Positions 12,301 to 24,920 of a stretch of 64,000 nt of DNA are shown here, piece by piece (position 1 is the stretch's first letter; each line of letters opens with the position of its first letter). The position numbers and the translations under genes were made by a program. The notes under the pieces were generated by a model. It made no database searches and was not told the DNA's origin. It saw only the letters and a list, made by a program, of their open reading frames with translations. The stretch is from positions 15,068,501 to 15,132,500 of the forward strand of contig OZ019759.1 in NCBI GenBank assembly GCA_947034885.2. Direction: 5' to 3'. Source of the DNA: Thuidium tamariscinum. Taxonomy: Eukaryota; Streptophyta; Bryopsida; Hypnales; Thuidiaceae.

Positions 12301-15300
12301 CTTTTACTCAAACTTTAGTAGTTACTAGATTTGTCAAGCTCACAATTTTGTAGTATTGAAAGTTTGTTTTTTAATTCTAAATAACCTTATGAGGACTTCG
12401 GTGTGCGATAATAGACTAGATAATGGAGAGAGTGAGAATGACTGACCTAATTCTCTTGTTGCAGTTGAGATGGAATCTGAAGATACCATGTTCAGTAAGT
12501 GCTAGTTTACCGTTGTAGTTCACGGTTTTTATATTCATGGAATACATGAAGTCACAAGCACTGTAAGATTTGGTACGTACTCTTGTTCATCGTTGTTCAA
12601 TATTCTGGACTGCTTCTTACTTTGACCTTGAAGGTCACCCTGAAAGGTAATTTCACCGTTGCAAGAAGTACACTTTGAATCTACAACTCCATAAATGGAG
12701 AGATGGAGGCCATTTTTATGGCAGCTGGTGTTTATACTAATCCTACCAAAGCCGAGCATTTGGTGGAGTCTACAAACAATGTGGGCCATTTGGAAAAGGT
12801 AGGATTTGTTTTACACTAGAGGCAGTAATAAGCGGGCAGTGATTTAGTTTTACAGTAAATAGAGAGTCGCTACAATAACCTGCAATTGTACATAGAGGCC
12901 TTACTATACGAAATTGCATTCATATCTTTGGGATGAACGTTTGAAGAGGAAAGAAATTGACACCGTCAATGTCTCTAGTTTATTGTTAGTGTCTGTGTTC
13001 AGTATTAGTGTAGCTTTCCTTCATTGTAGTGCGGTTTTGTTGTTCAAACTATGAAATGCAGTTGAAATTCGAATTGAAATAGTTCTATTGAATGTTGATT
13101 GTTCATTCCACCATGAATCCCAGCAACTTGAGCTTGACGATCTTAAGTTCTCGTTATTTTCAATACACTTGATGTGTTGTTGTAGTCCAGAACACTAGTA
13201 GACGACTTTTCTGTTTGCAAAGGCAATATTATGTTTGGTTGTTGCATCATGTTGAAGCTAACCCTTGAGATGTTTTGAAACATTTTGACTTGATTATCGA
13301 TCTCAACAGAGTTGTACAAGACATGTAGTACGAGTGTGGCATGTAGAAGCTGACCTTGCAATTCAAGTCAAGGCTTAAGGTAAACCAAACCTTGTCAAGC
13401 TTTCATTGAGATAATGAAGTGTCTTCACTAAACGAAACTGAATTTACAATCATTCGAAAGGTATTATCGATAACTTATCTTGACTTGTTATTCTCATGAA
13501 AAACTCTTCTTCTACTGTACAAAAGGTTACTTGAAGAGCATATTTTTCTCTTGTTAAGTCTTGTTGTGCGCACTACTAACAATGTAGGTCTCTCGTACAG
13601 GTGCAAAGTTTTAAAAAACTAAATAGAAAGAGATGCAGTTCGATGCAGAATTATTAATTGTGGTTATAAGTGATTGGTCGCTCTTCTTCTTTTGGTATTA
13701 AAGTTTTTTGTGAGAAGTATGTTTTTGTAGATTTTGAGTATTTTATTGAAGTAGAACCTTACAGAGGTTTGATCGCATCAAATCATAAAATTAGAATTCG
13801 TTCTGCATATTACAAATTCGAATATGTGGAAAAGGTGGATGCCGGGTGAAGTGCAGTGTGTGCATGAGACATAAGCCCCATGAAGTAGGTTTTAATGGAG
13901 AGCAATTTCTAGCATCTTGAATAATTGTAGTAGCTGGGTGTTTGTATCGTTGAATTGGACATCTAGTTCCTCTATCCTTTGATCAAGAACTTCAAGGTCA
14001 CTGTTATATGAAAAATTAAATTCAAGTCAATGTAGGTCCAAGTTTCTGGTCGCGCCCATTGTTGGAATGTATGTAGCCCTCCGTCTGACACAGAGGGGAC
14101 GACAGAAGTTCCTTGAGGTATGCAAGAACAGGTTTTCATTGCTTTCATCTCAAGCAAGCCGAATGCAACCAAGTATATTAGAGTATAGGTCATGATTAGC
14201 ATTGGCACATGAATGTCCGTGGAGAAGCAAATATGGTTAAGCCTGCTGTTTTTGGAGGGTCTAATGAGAGGGATGGATCCTTCATCCATACTGATATCTC
14301 ATTGTTGGTCCCCGAAGACTCTGTATGGTTGTCACTATCGAAAATGTGTCGTATCATACAGGCGTCATAGCCTTGAACTCATAATGAGTACTCTTGATGG
14401 ATGTGTAGATGAGATATAGAGAGAAGGCATGTCCTGAATCGATAACTGATAAGCATACCGTATTCTTGGAAGTTCTCTAGATGTGTTTGATAGTTCATAT
14501 TTCTAATCTTAGGCTAAATTCAATTGAGTGAAAGGAAGTTGTAGCGTTTCAGTGTGTACAGTTATAAGTGATAAGACGCTTTTGACCGCAGGGAGGAACT
14601 GCCGAGTCGTTCAATATGGCATCCATTATGAGCAAAATGCAGTGCTTCAGGGGAGAAGTGAACATCCCGAAGTGTGCCATTTCCATGGTCCAAGTTTGTT
14701 TCAAACATCAGGTTTGTGAATGGATGTATAGTTCAGGTTGAAATGGTCATTCACATTAATTGTATGCTTCATATCGCTTACTCGTTAGTTAAAAAACCAT
14801 ACTTAAGTTGACGGTTTCCTAAGATTGCGTGCACTGCTATATTTATTTTGACTTATTTGTAATAGTAGTCCTTGTCTAAAAATAAGAGTCCTGTACTTTT
14901 TTTTGGGCATGATAAACTATAAAGGATATGTCATTTGAATGTTAGTAAATGTTATAGCATTTACAATTTCAGTGTATTCCAAAGATAAGACAATTAATGA
15001 AATGAAAAATTACTGTAATTGAAAAGCCGTGGATGCCTTTAGCAGCATTTTGTGACATCGAGTTTGGATCTTTATACGGTGATTAATGAAAGTAGCGTGT
15101 TTCATCTTTAGAATTGGCTCACAAAGGTATGCAGCTGGAAGAGTTGCAGAGTTCAATCGAGTGTGTGCAAGCAACCTCATGAGAACCACGCTGGCAGCAG
15201 TCATCACCATCACAAGGTTTGAGCTCATTTTGCGGTAGTTCTATGTGTTGTTTTTGCCCGAACATCAGATATATACAATGTGTACCGTAGAGAGAGGGAT

Positions 15301-16703
15301 TTAGCAGTCCGTTTGATATGAATTTGAAGCATTGGGCATCAAAGTAGGTGAAATGAGAAAGCACGACGATAGGTGGGTTTTCGATAGGGATGATAATTTT
15401 CGTATGACAGGATGACAAGTGCTGCCATACATCTGCGCCAAGCACCCTAAATTCATGCGAAGCTCATGTAGTTGGACAAAAAAACGAAAGTTTGTCCTAG
15501 TATTTTAGGGAGAAGGATGTCAAAGGTATGTATGATGTTTTGTCTCCCAACAAGGTGCTTCGGAATTAGGCTGTCTTTTTTTGTCTACCTCCCTTGTCTT
15601 CCTAATGAGTACGATCCATCACTGCAATAATAGACCCATTAATGTATTTGTCGAAGAAGCTTTTTTTGTTCATAGCTACTTTGTTGGTGCAGTTCTAATG
15701 GTAGAGCATGAAAATCGTTAGTAATGCTTTGCAAAAAGGTGTTGCTCATAGTTGAGCACCATGATAATTCTTATCGTCGTAGTGATCATTCTCTTTAAAA
15801 AAAGGTATTTTATTAAGGCACAAAAGGCAGCGCATGCAGCTGAAAATCAGGATTTGCTTGTAGCCAAAAAGGTAACGAGAAAGTGAAAAATCAGTTCGGG
15901 AGTCCACCTTACTTCCTAAAGTGGCTTGTTCGTTTATAGTGAGAAGGTAGTGTGCACGTGCACCTCAAAGCGGACATCACAGGATGATCGTAGGTGCCAC
16001 TATTGTGGTTGCTGTTGGAGGTGGGCCATGCACTGTTCTGGTTACCAACCATCAACGGATGGTGATAACTCGATTGTTGTTGAGCTATAATTGCAATTTC
16101 ATTTTGATGAAGCCCTTTTAGGGGGGGATAATGGAGTGTCTCATTCACTTCATGTAATGTCACATTCTATGAAGATCATGAGTGAAACAATGTTCTGTGG
16201 ACAAAACAAAAGTCTCTTTAATGTTTTCTAATTTACAGAATTAGAGTCTTATAAAAGATATCGTACTGTAAAAGAATAAGTTGTCCACTGTTACAGGTAT
16301 TTTCACTGAGGGAGGGGTAGAAAGACTGAACAGGTGCAAGTTCGTGCCCATTGTGAAGCATTCTTGGTGCTAGCAATGACATGCATACTTTTCAAATGAA
16401 CACAATAGAATTTCAGAACTTCCCAAATGGAAGTTTATATAGTCACATCTAACATGACAGTATGGGTCATGATGTTGTTATATTTGTGCACCTTTTTAAA
16501 AAATTTTGTGCCTTCATCTTTCATAGTTGAAAACAACTATGAGGACAATTAATAGGCAGATCATAATGTTGTTAGTCTTCAACAGTGGATGGTCAAAGAA
16601 GAGCATTCAGAACTGTCTTGTATGCAAAGAATTTCGGCTTCCGAGAATGTATGATCACCAAAATCAATGCGCTGATGGAAGGGAGATGAATGACGAAGAC
16701 GAT
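9386..16703 (+). CDS. Unidentified spliced host gene, candidate exons
   Basis: A run of short plus-strand blocks is open between AG and GT: 9386-9478 ([19 protein letters not shown]..., 31 codons), 10235-10370 ([18 protein letters not shown]...), 12703-12798 ([20 protein letters not shown]...), 14200-14361 ([20 protein letters not shown]...; donor-like CAG|GC), 14592-14711 (exactly 40 codons, [16 protein letters not shown]...), 15112-15216 ([20 protein letters not shown]...), 15818-15871 (18 codons, [18 protein letters not shown]) and a block ending at 16703 before GTAAGT. Several keep phase 0 at both borders, which is unlikely by chance for all of them. I do not recognise the product, and they may belong to more than one gene or be partly decayed. 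Element hAT-A begins at 16782, 79 bp after the last donor, so it would sit in an intron. Confidence 0.35.
10371..12702. other. Intron-like DNA
   Basis: AT-rich, with many short open frames on both strands but no domain, repeat or RNA gene that I can support. It separates two candidate exons of the unidentified gene. Confidence 0.3.
12799..14199. other. Intron-like DNA
   Basis: AT-rich, nothing recognised. It lies between the candidate exons ending at 12798 and starting at 14200. Confidence 0.3.
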
Positions 16704-16781
16704 GTAAGTGCTATTTCCCACACGCAATGATATAGCATATGTTTTATAAATTTCGTTTGCAAGATCGCGATCCACCTGTCT

Positions 16782-17165
16782 CAGGGTTGTCCGGACTCTA
16801 CGTCTTTTGTAAAATTACGCCCAAAATCTAGACGTTCGGACGTCTAGACGCAGCGGGCGCAGCGGACATTGGGTAAAAACGGCGGACGGCCTAATTACCA
16901 TGGCGGACAGCGGTTTTACCGACAAGTTTATTAGCGGACGGGAAAGCGGGACGGACGGGGGGGGGGGGTGTTAATTTGCGCGGACGGCGGGCGGACAGTG
17001 TGTATTTTGGCGGACAGCGAGAGGATGAGGCATGTGTAGACGGACGGCACGACGAATGGGAGGACCGATTGGCGGACGAGATGGCGAACGAGATGGCGGA
17101 CAAGCGGTTCGTTGGCGGATGGGACGGCGGAATGGGCAGACGACGGACGGCTTTAGACGGACCCC
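16782..17165 (+). repeat. GGACG-rich subterminal cluster, hAT-A end
   Basis: Begins at the hAT-type terminus, then a non-repetitive 60-bp block (ctcta...ttttgtaaaattacgccc), then dense GGCGGACGG, GCGGACAG and GACGGACGG words, almost all on the plus strand. The first ~490 bp (16782 to about 17270) align with 20214 to about 20698. Subterminal repeats of this kind are known transposase-binding sites in hAT elements. Binding here is inferred. Confidence 0.7.
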
Positions 17166-17244
17166 TTTTTATTTTTCAGCCCTCAACCTCAGGTCTTAGG
17201 GGGGCTCATAGTGTCCTTTAACATTCACATATTTATTGGGATTC

Positions 17245-18430
17245 AGGTTCGTGTACCTACAACATCCTAAGCGAATATTTAAACATTTCAATGTTCCTTT
17301 AGGTTCCCATTCATGAACCTACAACCCCTTAACCACACATTTAAACATTTCAATATTGAAATTGAATTAGGATTTGTGAACCTACAACCCCTTAGGGCTT
17401 AGGCAAATATTTTAACATTTTAACCCCTAAAGGACCAACATGTGTTTTTTGGCCGTATAGAAATTTTGGGCAGGTACGTGTGATTAGAAATTTGAATATT
17501 TTGGGCTGAAATTTTAATAGAAGGTGGAGGCGAGGAATATCTTCATGTGTACCAAATTTCATGACATTTGGAGATATGACTTAAAATTTATGGCCTAATA
17601 TGTTGCTTTTTTTGGTAAGTGGGCAGTTTGAGCAGATCAGAAAAAATCACTTTTTTTAAAAACGAAAATTTTAAACTGGTTTTCTACATTTATATATAAG
17701 TGGAAAGCTTTGAATCATTCCATTTCAATCAAAGAGTCAAAAGTTATGAGTTTTTTTTCTTTGCGAGCAGTAATGGTCTAATGGATTCTCCACTATCAAA
17801 GAAACTTCGAAGTTGTTTATTTCACTCAATTTTCAATATTTTTGTAAAAAAATAAAACCCTAGGATGTAGATTGATTATTACAACATTACAACCATTGGG
17901 ATTGTCATTTTTTAATTCTATAATTAAATTCTTAACAATTTAGTATTATGAATCATTCTCTACTTCTTTTTACTTACTATTTTTTTCCTATATGTTGTAC
18001 AATTCCAAATGACATGAAATTTTTTGAGCATATCTCCATCTTGTTTAGGAAACTGAATTCAAAGAGGCACTACCATTTTCAACATTTTTTTCTTGAGAAG
18101 TGAGCTTGTGAAGTGTAGCTGCCCGATTTTTTGCAGGATTGAAAAAATGGTTTAGGTGAATTTGAATGCTTATATCTTTTGATCCACATGGTGGAATTTT
18201 CTGAAATTTTTACCACATATTTTGTAGACATTATACTACAAGATCCTATGGTTACATGTGTCAAAAAATGTTTTTATCAAGAAAATTGGTAGTTGTACTA
18301 GAAATGGCAGTTTTCGAGCGTTTTTGGTGAATACATAGTCATGGAACTTTAGGGGTTAATCTTTTCTTCGATTCCCATTCGTGAAACTACAATCCCTTAG
18401 GCGCACATTTAAACATTCATATTGCATTTG
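17245..18430 (+). repeat. ~60-bp tandem repeat split by a MITE
   Basis: Units with the core gaacctacaaccccttag followed by a catttaaacatttcaat segment occur at about 17245, 17303 and 17360. One further unit lies at about 18370-18430, on the other side of the MITE at 17424-18355. The MITE therefore landed inside an existing array. Confidence 0.6.
17424..18355. mobile_element. TTAA-flanked MITE, copy 1 (932 bp)
   Basis: Bounded by TTAA at 17420-17423 and 18356-18359, with terminal inverted repeats CCCCTAAAGGACCA and (reversed) CCCCTAAAGTTCCA. No coding capacity. Copies of nearly the same length lie at 38119-39039 and 53525-54457, and altered copies are found in and beside hAT-B. TTAA targets with CCC-starting ends are typical of piggyBac-like elements. 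No transposase of that type is present here. Confidence 0.7.
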
Positions 18431-18577
18431 ATATCCAATACTCCGATTTTGCAAAGATGTTGTACCATTCATGAAAGACAAAAACAAACCTTGTTTATTA
18501 AAGTCTTCCTCAACAACAAATGATAATCACCTAGTCTTGGTATATATGAGCATCTAAAGCCCTAAACTTACATCCCT

Positions 18578-20213
18578 TCAATTAGAAGGACAATAATCAT
18601 CATCTCCTTTCACCTCTGTCCCACTACTCTCGCATCCTCGTCTGTATCCTACGTCTTCATCGTTCGATGTATTCTCCATACCATCTGATGAAGATCCTAC
18701 ACCTTCTACTTGCTTACTTCTCTTTGCTTTCCTTCACTTGATTGGCTTCTTGTATTCCTCTTTTACTGTCAATATGGCTTTGCTAATTTCTTCCCTAGAA
18801 CTTAGACGTGCGACCAGTTTCATTTTCCACTTCGCAACAGGTAGGCATGCATGAAGGGGGGTTCTACCTGCATTCAATTTCTTCACTGGTGAAACCGTGA
18901 AAGGCTGCATAGGTCTTTTTTTATTACCTTCATTGCCTACTTTGACCTCTAATTTCACTACTTGGGGACATCCATGAATGATTATGTTTGTGGCCCTCGA
19001 AGATTGCAGTGGAGAGGCTGCTGATTTCAGATTGCATCATGGTGGTGCGGTGTGCAAAACTAGTTTACGTTTCATTTGTGTCAATGTCACATCTCCATCA
19101 TCATCGGTGGATGATAATACAGTGGCAGTAAATTCAATGCAAGGCTGCTTTGCCTTGCCAACATTAACAAGCCGATGTCCAAGCCCTAAGCTCCTTGAAC
19201 TGTCCGGAATTTGGCTACTAGTTCCAAATATGGCACCCTGTGCACCGCTTTGAGGTGGTTTTGGGGAATCTTGCATGAGCTCTTCTCTACGTTTGAGTGT
19301 ATTGCCAAAGCTTGGACCCTCGGCCTCTTCTACACGTTTAGTACCATTTTCCTTTACTGCAATTGGATTGTCGGTACCCGTTATGGATTCACCATTGTTC
19401 TTGCTTTTGAGCGCCTTTCTGGAATGCACATTTGTATTGATCGGTACCTCTTCATTGTTCGTACAATACCATTCTCCATCATTTTCTTCATCATTATCCT
19501 TTTCTTGAACCCCTCTTGTGGATGGAGATTGACAAATACGAATGCCTTCATCCTTGCCACCATCCCCACCATTGGGAAGTATTGTCCCATCCGCCTCCGC
19601 TATCTTTACAAAAGCGTCCTCTTTCTGCGATGGAATAGATTCGCTATTCAAAAACCCGGATCTATCCACGAATCTTGCTATATGAGGTTCATCCTCACCA
19701 TACTCATCATTCTCCTCATCGGATTGAAAGTCATAGATGCTTGTATTATTGCCTCTCCACCCACCATTTGTTTGATTAGGACTATGGTATGTTTCGTCAT
19801 GCAAATTGTCCATGTCGTTGTCCTCGTCATCTTCATCCAGTTGGTCAAGTGGATGAGGTCCATCATCAATGTCTTCCGCATTGCTTCCCACATCGGAGGG
19901 CTCATAGTCCACATTGTCTCTGTACCATTTCTTCTCATCCTTGTTCTTCGATGCGCCCACAACTTTTGAATTGGTGTACACATACACTAAGTTCGCTGCC
20001 CGGGTTGTTGCCAATTTGTTCCGAGATTTGTTGTGAACATAAGAGTAGCTACTCTAATTTTGTTCACATACAGATGATGACACCGGTTGGGCCAAAATCC
20101 TCTTGGCAATGGGAGCAATTAGCTTCCCACATGCACCTTCAAAATCCCACTAAGCATGGGCCGACAACATTTGTTCTTGTGGCTCCAACATGTTGTCGAA
20201 TGGAGGTTCCCTA
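18578..20213 (-). pseudogene. hAT-A transposase, 3' part
   Basis: C-terminal half of a hAT transposase gene cut at 20213 by hAT-B. Near 20040-20200 the minus strand encodes the hAT dimerisation region (LSAHA, stop, WDFEG..., IAPIAKRILAQPVSSS, VHNKSRNKL, LVYVYTN). Two tag codons stand where the hAT-C copy has W. A very acidic tail follows (about 19900-19700), then a basic tail (KKRPMQPFTVSPVKK, GRTPLHACLP) with a TGA at 18734. The alignable frame ends at 18578-18580. The hAT-C copy at 57280-58839 has the same layout, so the long tail is a family trait. The plus-strand 252-codon frame over it is a shadow. Confidence 0.8.
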
Positions 20214-20590
20214 CAGGGTTGTGCGGACTCTATGTCTTTTGTAAAATTACGCCCAAAATCTGGACGTCCGGACGCAACGGGCGCAGCGGACATTGGGTAA
20301 AAATGGCGGACGGCCTAATTACTGTGGCGAACGGCGGTTTTACTGGCGGACAGGTTGTCGGACGGCAAGTTTACTAGCGGATGGGGAAGCGGGACGGACG
20401 GGGGGCGGATGGATTTGCGCGGACGACGAGCGGACGGCAAGTATTTTGGCGGACGGCGGGAAGACAATGAGTTTTTTCATAGGCGTAGTGCGGACAGGGC
20501 ATGCGTAGACGAACAGCACGGCGAACGGGCGGTCCATTGGCGGACGAGACGACAGAATGGGCGGACGACGGACGACAAACGACGAGCACC
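20214..20590 (+). repeat. GGACG-rich subterminal cluster, hAT-B left
   Basis: Near-copy of the hAT-A end cluster: the same terminus, the same ttttgtaaaattacgccc block, then GGCGGACGG-type words. It abuts the broken transposase exactly at the target duplication. Confidence 0.75.
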
Positions 20591-20699
20591 TTTATATTTT
20601 TTAGGCCTCAACCTCGGGTCTTAGGAGGCTCATAGTGTCCTTGAACCTTCACATATTTTTGTGATTCAGGTTTGTGTACCTACAACATCCTAAGCGAAT

Positions 20700-22098
20700 T
20701 TGAGAGATACGTTCAATTGTGACTAATGCCCTTTGAAGCATTAGTCACATTAGTCACAATTTAGTATATTTGCCACAATTTTTGCATGGGTAACCAAAAT
20801 TTTCTAAATTTTTTTATACATGCTTGGCATGATGAGGGACACCTACTTGCAAATTCTCAAAAGCAAAGGAAACTTTTAGAATTTTATTCAATTTTTTGAT
20901 GGTTTTGACTTACAACCCAAAAGAAATAAAATTTGAAGTCACTTGTCCAATTTCGAATGTCAATATGCTTCAATAGGATGCATTGAAAGTATTTGGAGAT
21001 TTTCAAAAAGAATTGAAATAGAAAAGGCTAGAAATTTGGGAGATATGTTCAATTGTGACTAATGTGACTAATGCTCTTTGGGGCATTAGTCACATTAGTC
21101 ACAATTTACTATATTTGCCACAACTTTTGCATGGGCAACTAAAATTGTTAAAATATTTTTATACATGCTTGGCATGATGTGGGACACATACTTGCAAACT
21201 TTCAAAAACAAAGGACACTTTTAGAATTTTGTGCAATTTTTTGATGATTTTGACTTACAACCCAAAAAGAAATAAAATTTGAAGTTACTTATCCAACTTC
21301 GAATGTCAATATACTTCATTAGGATGCATTGGAAGTATTTGGAGATTTTCAAGAAAAATTGAAATTGAGAAGGATAGGAATTTGGGAGATATGTTCAATT
21401 GTGACTAATGTGACTAATGCTCTTTGGGGCATTAGCCATATTAGTCACAATTTACTATATTTGCCACAACTTTTGCATGGGTAATTGAAATTTTTTAAAT
21501 TCTTTTATACATGCTTGGCATGATAAGGGACACCTACTTGCAAATTTCCAAAAGCAAAGGACACTTTTAGAATTTTGTGCAATTTTTTGATGGTTTTGAC
21601 TTACAACCCAAAAAGAAATAAAATTTGAAGTCACTTGTCCAATTTCGAATGTCAATATGCTTCAATAGGATGCATTGAAAGTATTTGGAGATTTTCAAAA
21701 AGAATTGAAATAGAAAAGGCTAGAAATTTGGGAGATATGTTCAATTGTGACTAATGTCACTAATGTGACTAATGCTCTTTGGGGCATTAGTCACATTAGT
21801 CACAATTTACTATATTTGCCACAACTTTTGCATGGGCAATATAAATTTTCTAAATTCTTTTATACATGCTTGGCATCATGTAGGACACATATTTGCAAAT
21901 TTTCAAAAGCAAAGGACACTTTTAGAATTTTGTGCAATTTTTTGATGATTTTGACTTACAACCCAAAAAGAAATAAAATTTGAAGTTACTTGTCTAACTT
22001 CGAATGTCAATATGCTTCATAAAGATGCATTGGAAGTATTTGGTGATTTTCAAGAAAAATTGAAATTGAGAAGGATAGGAATTTGGGAGATATGTTCA
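20700..22098 (+). repeat. ~345-bp satellite, four direct units
   Basis: Units start at about 20715, 21051, 21397 and 21743 (periods 336, 346, 346) and end at 22098. Each unit contains a 50-bp palindrome, TTGTGACTAATGTGACTAAT then GC, a CTTTGGGG-type loop, and the reverse complement. It can form a hairpin of about 22 bp. The array ends where the next GGACG cluster begins. The same unit, inverted, forms the array at 25846-28262. Confidence 0.85.
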
Positions 22099-23008
22099 AT
22101 TGTCGGACATGTGGCGTCCGCCTCAGGTCGTCCGACAACAGGCCGTCCGCCTCGGAAATCGTCGACCGGACCTGTCGTCCGACAGCCCCGTTGTGCATCT
22201 GCCCTTCCGATGTCCCCGTCCGCCCTACCACCACCCAGCGTCCGCCCTGCCGACCGCCCAGCGTCTGCCCTTCGGCCCTACCCATCCGCCCTGACGACCG
22301 AGTGGGGGTCCAACAAAGGCGTCCGCCCTACTGACCGACTAACCTTCGCCGAAGACCACTCAGATTTCAAGTCCAAACTCAACATTGGATTCCATAAGTG
22401 AAAACTTGACATTGGATTCTACAAGTCCAAACTCAATATTGGGTTCCCCAGAAGTCATATTTAAAGCTTGAACCCTTAAAGGACCATCAATATACTTTCA
22501 CCAAAAGCGCTCCAAAAGACCAAAACTGTCATTTCTAGTACAAGTACCAAAATTTTCGGAAAAAAACTTTTTTTGACATATTTGACCATAGGATATTGTA
22601 TTATATAGTATCAAAAGCATGTAGTAAAAATTTCAAACATTTCCACCCAGTGGATTGCAAGATATAAGCATTCAAATTAACTAAAATCATTTTTTTGACC
22701 TTGTGAAAAGCAAGGCAGGTGCACTTCACAAGCTCACATTTCTATGAAAAAATGACCTAAATGGTGGTGCTTCTTTGGATTTTTTTTCCTAGACAAGTTG
22801 GGCACATGCTTGAAAATTTTCAAATCATTTGGAATAGTACATTATATAGGAAAAAAAGAGTAAGTACGTAGTAGTAGAGAATGATTAAACATACTAAATT
22901 ATTTACAGTTAAAATATGGAATTGAAAATTTCCAATCCCAAATTCTCAATAGTCGAAAATTTGAAATGTTGTAATAATGTATCAACATCCTACGATTTTA
23001 TTTTTGTC
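22085..23008 (+). repeat. Left arm of hAT-B central inverted repeat
   Basis: This stretch is the reverse complement of about 24921-25858. It includes a CGTCC-rich cluster (22105-22375), the words attggattccataagtg and caatattgggttcccc, and most of a TTAA-type MITE. Similarity stops at about 23008 (cctacgattttatttttgtc versus ...tttttctagg). With the satellites the inverted symmetry spans more than 2.3 kb per side. Confidence 0.8.
22105..22375 (-). repeat. CGTCC-rich cluster inside hAT-B, left arm
   Basis: Dense CGTCCG, CCGTCCGCC and GTCCGCCC words (the opposite strand to the clusters at the ends). No TATAAG box and no gene follow, so it does not look like a promoter here. The proline- and arginine-rich open frames across it come from composition. 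Confidence 0.7.
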
Positions 23009-23426
23009 CAAAAATATTGGAAATTGGGTAAGATAAAGGATTTCGAAGTTTATTTTAGAGTAGGAAATCCCAAACTCTCCAAAAACAAAAAATCCACATA
23101 ACTTTTGACTCAGTCATCAAAATGGAATGATTCAAAACTTCACGCGTATAGAAAATTCTAGAAAATCAATTTGTGGAATTCTTGTTTATGAAATAAGTGA
23201 TTTTCTCTAATTTGCATGAAATGCCCAGTTACGAAAAAAAAGTAACATATTACGCTATAACTTCTGACTTGTATTTTCAAATGTCATGAAAATTTGGTGC
23301 ATATGAAAGATCTTCCTCGCCCCCACATTCTATTCAAATTTCAGCCTCAAATCTAAAAATCCCCGCTCGTAGGTACCTGCCCAAAATTTCTATACATCCC
23401 AAAGAAACAGTGCGGGCTTTTAGGGG
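22483..23426. mobile_element. TTAA-type MITE, altered copy in hAT-B
   Basis: Starts CCCTTAAAGGACCAT after TTGAA and ends GCTTTTAGGGG before TAAA, so the TTAA flanks are degraded. The interior aligns with the minus strand of the MITE at 17424-18355 (accataggatcttgta, gcattcaaatt, cacttcacaagctca words). Confidence 0.55.
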
Positions 23427-24911
23427 TAAAAATGGGAAGCGTTGGAAAAAGCATCCAATGTTCAGTGTATGTGTGAAATTGAGTTTCATTCCGCACATTT
23501 AAAGAAAATAAGTCCTAAACCCTATACCCTATCCGAATAGCATCGACGTCCACTTCTGTAGAGTGTAGACAAGCCCAAACCCTAAACCCTAAATCCTAAA
23601 CCCAAGCTTCTTCATCATTTTTGCATTATGGGTGTCATATTAAATAATAAATAGTGAAAGTAAATTGATGAATGATCCAAGGATTCAACACATTATTAAT
23701 TAAAAATATATATGCACCCTACTTTAATAGAGAAAACATATATTCTTTACATATTTCTAAATGCAAACTAGTAAGGGATAACATTATTTGAAGTACACTC
23801 CTTCATATTCACATTCACAGATTCACTTACATTCAAATGAAAGATTCTATAATTTTTCACATTTTCAAATCTTTTTTCAATTATAATTGCATCATTTTCA
23901 AATTTGACTCATCCTCTTATGCAATCTTGAATGTCATCATCTTCCAACTGTAGAATTGTAGAAAGTATGGTGATACATTTTTCTAATTTGTTTAGAAATT
24001 GAAATATTAGGCCCTTACAAGTTACAACTTAAGAGTTGAGAATGTCTTGCAATAAAATATGGTTATAAATCTCTCCCTATATTGTTAACCCCTAAAGGAC
24101 CAAGGCCATTTTTTTGTTACAAACCACTTAGAACTGCCATTTTTGTTGCGTTCACTATAAGAAAATCAAAAAAATACTTTTTTTTGGATCTAACCGTAGG
24201 ATCTTGTACTTTATTTATCTAGGATAATGTGGTAAAAATATCAGATGACTTTGACCGCTATTCGTGGAATTTTTTGGAACTATGGAGTATGGACCTTGAA
24301 TTAAAATTTTTGAAGGAATTTGAAGAACTTAGAACTGAGTTGAAAGTCTAAGACAAAAATTTCAAGAAAAATAGGCTTGATTTTCATTATTCAAAAAATA
24401 GTTAAGTACAAGTGAGTCCAAGATTGAAAGAAAAACTAAATCATTAATAGCTCTAACATAGAATTGAAACACAATAATCTCAATGGTGAGATTGTTCTAG
24501 CTTTTTTCAACCCCCCGTCCCTTAATTTCAATATTTTGAGTTCATTGGATCATAACTGTTGCTCTTGGGCATCAATTGTGAAAAAAATTACATTCCATGG
24601 AAGATAATCAACTTTTTTATCTTTTGAAGAAGTTTGTAAAAACGAGGATCAAATTTGAATTTCAGCCCACAAGTACTAGCACAAATCACATGTTTCCCCT
24701 AAAGGGCCAAAAGTGAATGATCCTTTAGGATTTCAAATTTCAATTGGAATTCCATTAAATTTGAATATTCTTTTCTCATGGGAGGTGTGTTACTATGTTT
24801 GGAACAATTTGAATCAGCTGAATTTCAACAATTGATATTGACAATTTCCAATATTTAAGACTAGTATCATTATAATTTCCTAGAATTACAAATTCTTTCA
24901 AAAGAGATTAA
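23170..24911 (+). repeat. Central spacer R of hAT-B, copy 1 (uninterrupted)
   Basis: About 1.74 kb between the two inverted arms. A second copy lies at 34795-36160 plus 60445 to about 60845, where hAT-C splits it. Contents: the 3' end of a MITE, telomere-like CCCTAAA words (23505-23605), AT-rich spacer, and a further MITE beginning at TTAA 24085-24088 whose end is deleted (about 24737). The uninterrupted sequence accccccgtccctt at 24510-24523 is the empty site for hAT-C. No coding capacity. Confidence 0.8.
23505..23605 (+). repeat. Interstitial telomere-like words
   Basis: Clustered ccctaaaccctaaatcc and variants, similar to Arabidopsis-type plant telomere repeats. It is present in both copies of spacer R (also 35155-35265), so it moved with the repeat. 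It is not a true chromosome end. Confidence 0.6.
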
Positions 24912-24920
24912 TTTATGATT

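Noticed and set aside
19211..19969. A 252-codon open frame on the plus strand, hydrophobic
   Set aside because: It is antisense to the acidic tail of the hAT-A transposase, whose homologue in hAT-C supports the minus strand.
22012..22401. Long proline/arginine/serine-rich open frames in GGACG/CGTCC clusters (also at 25530-25913, 28938-29319, 36140-36567, 48826-49264, 54965-55355, 61125-61478)
   Set aside because: They appear in several frames at once, in every cluster, with low-complexity translation. They result from composition and the absence of AT-rich stop codons.
23505..23605. Telomere or chromosome end
   Set aside because: Only a few degenerate CCCTAAA words, present in both copies of a dispersed repeat and flanked by kilobases of other DNA.
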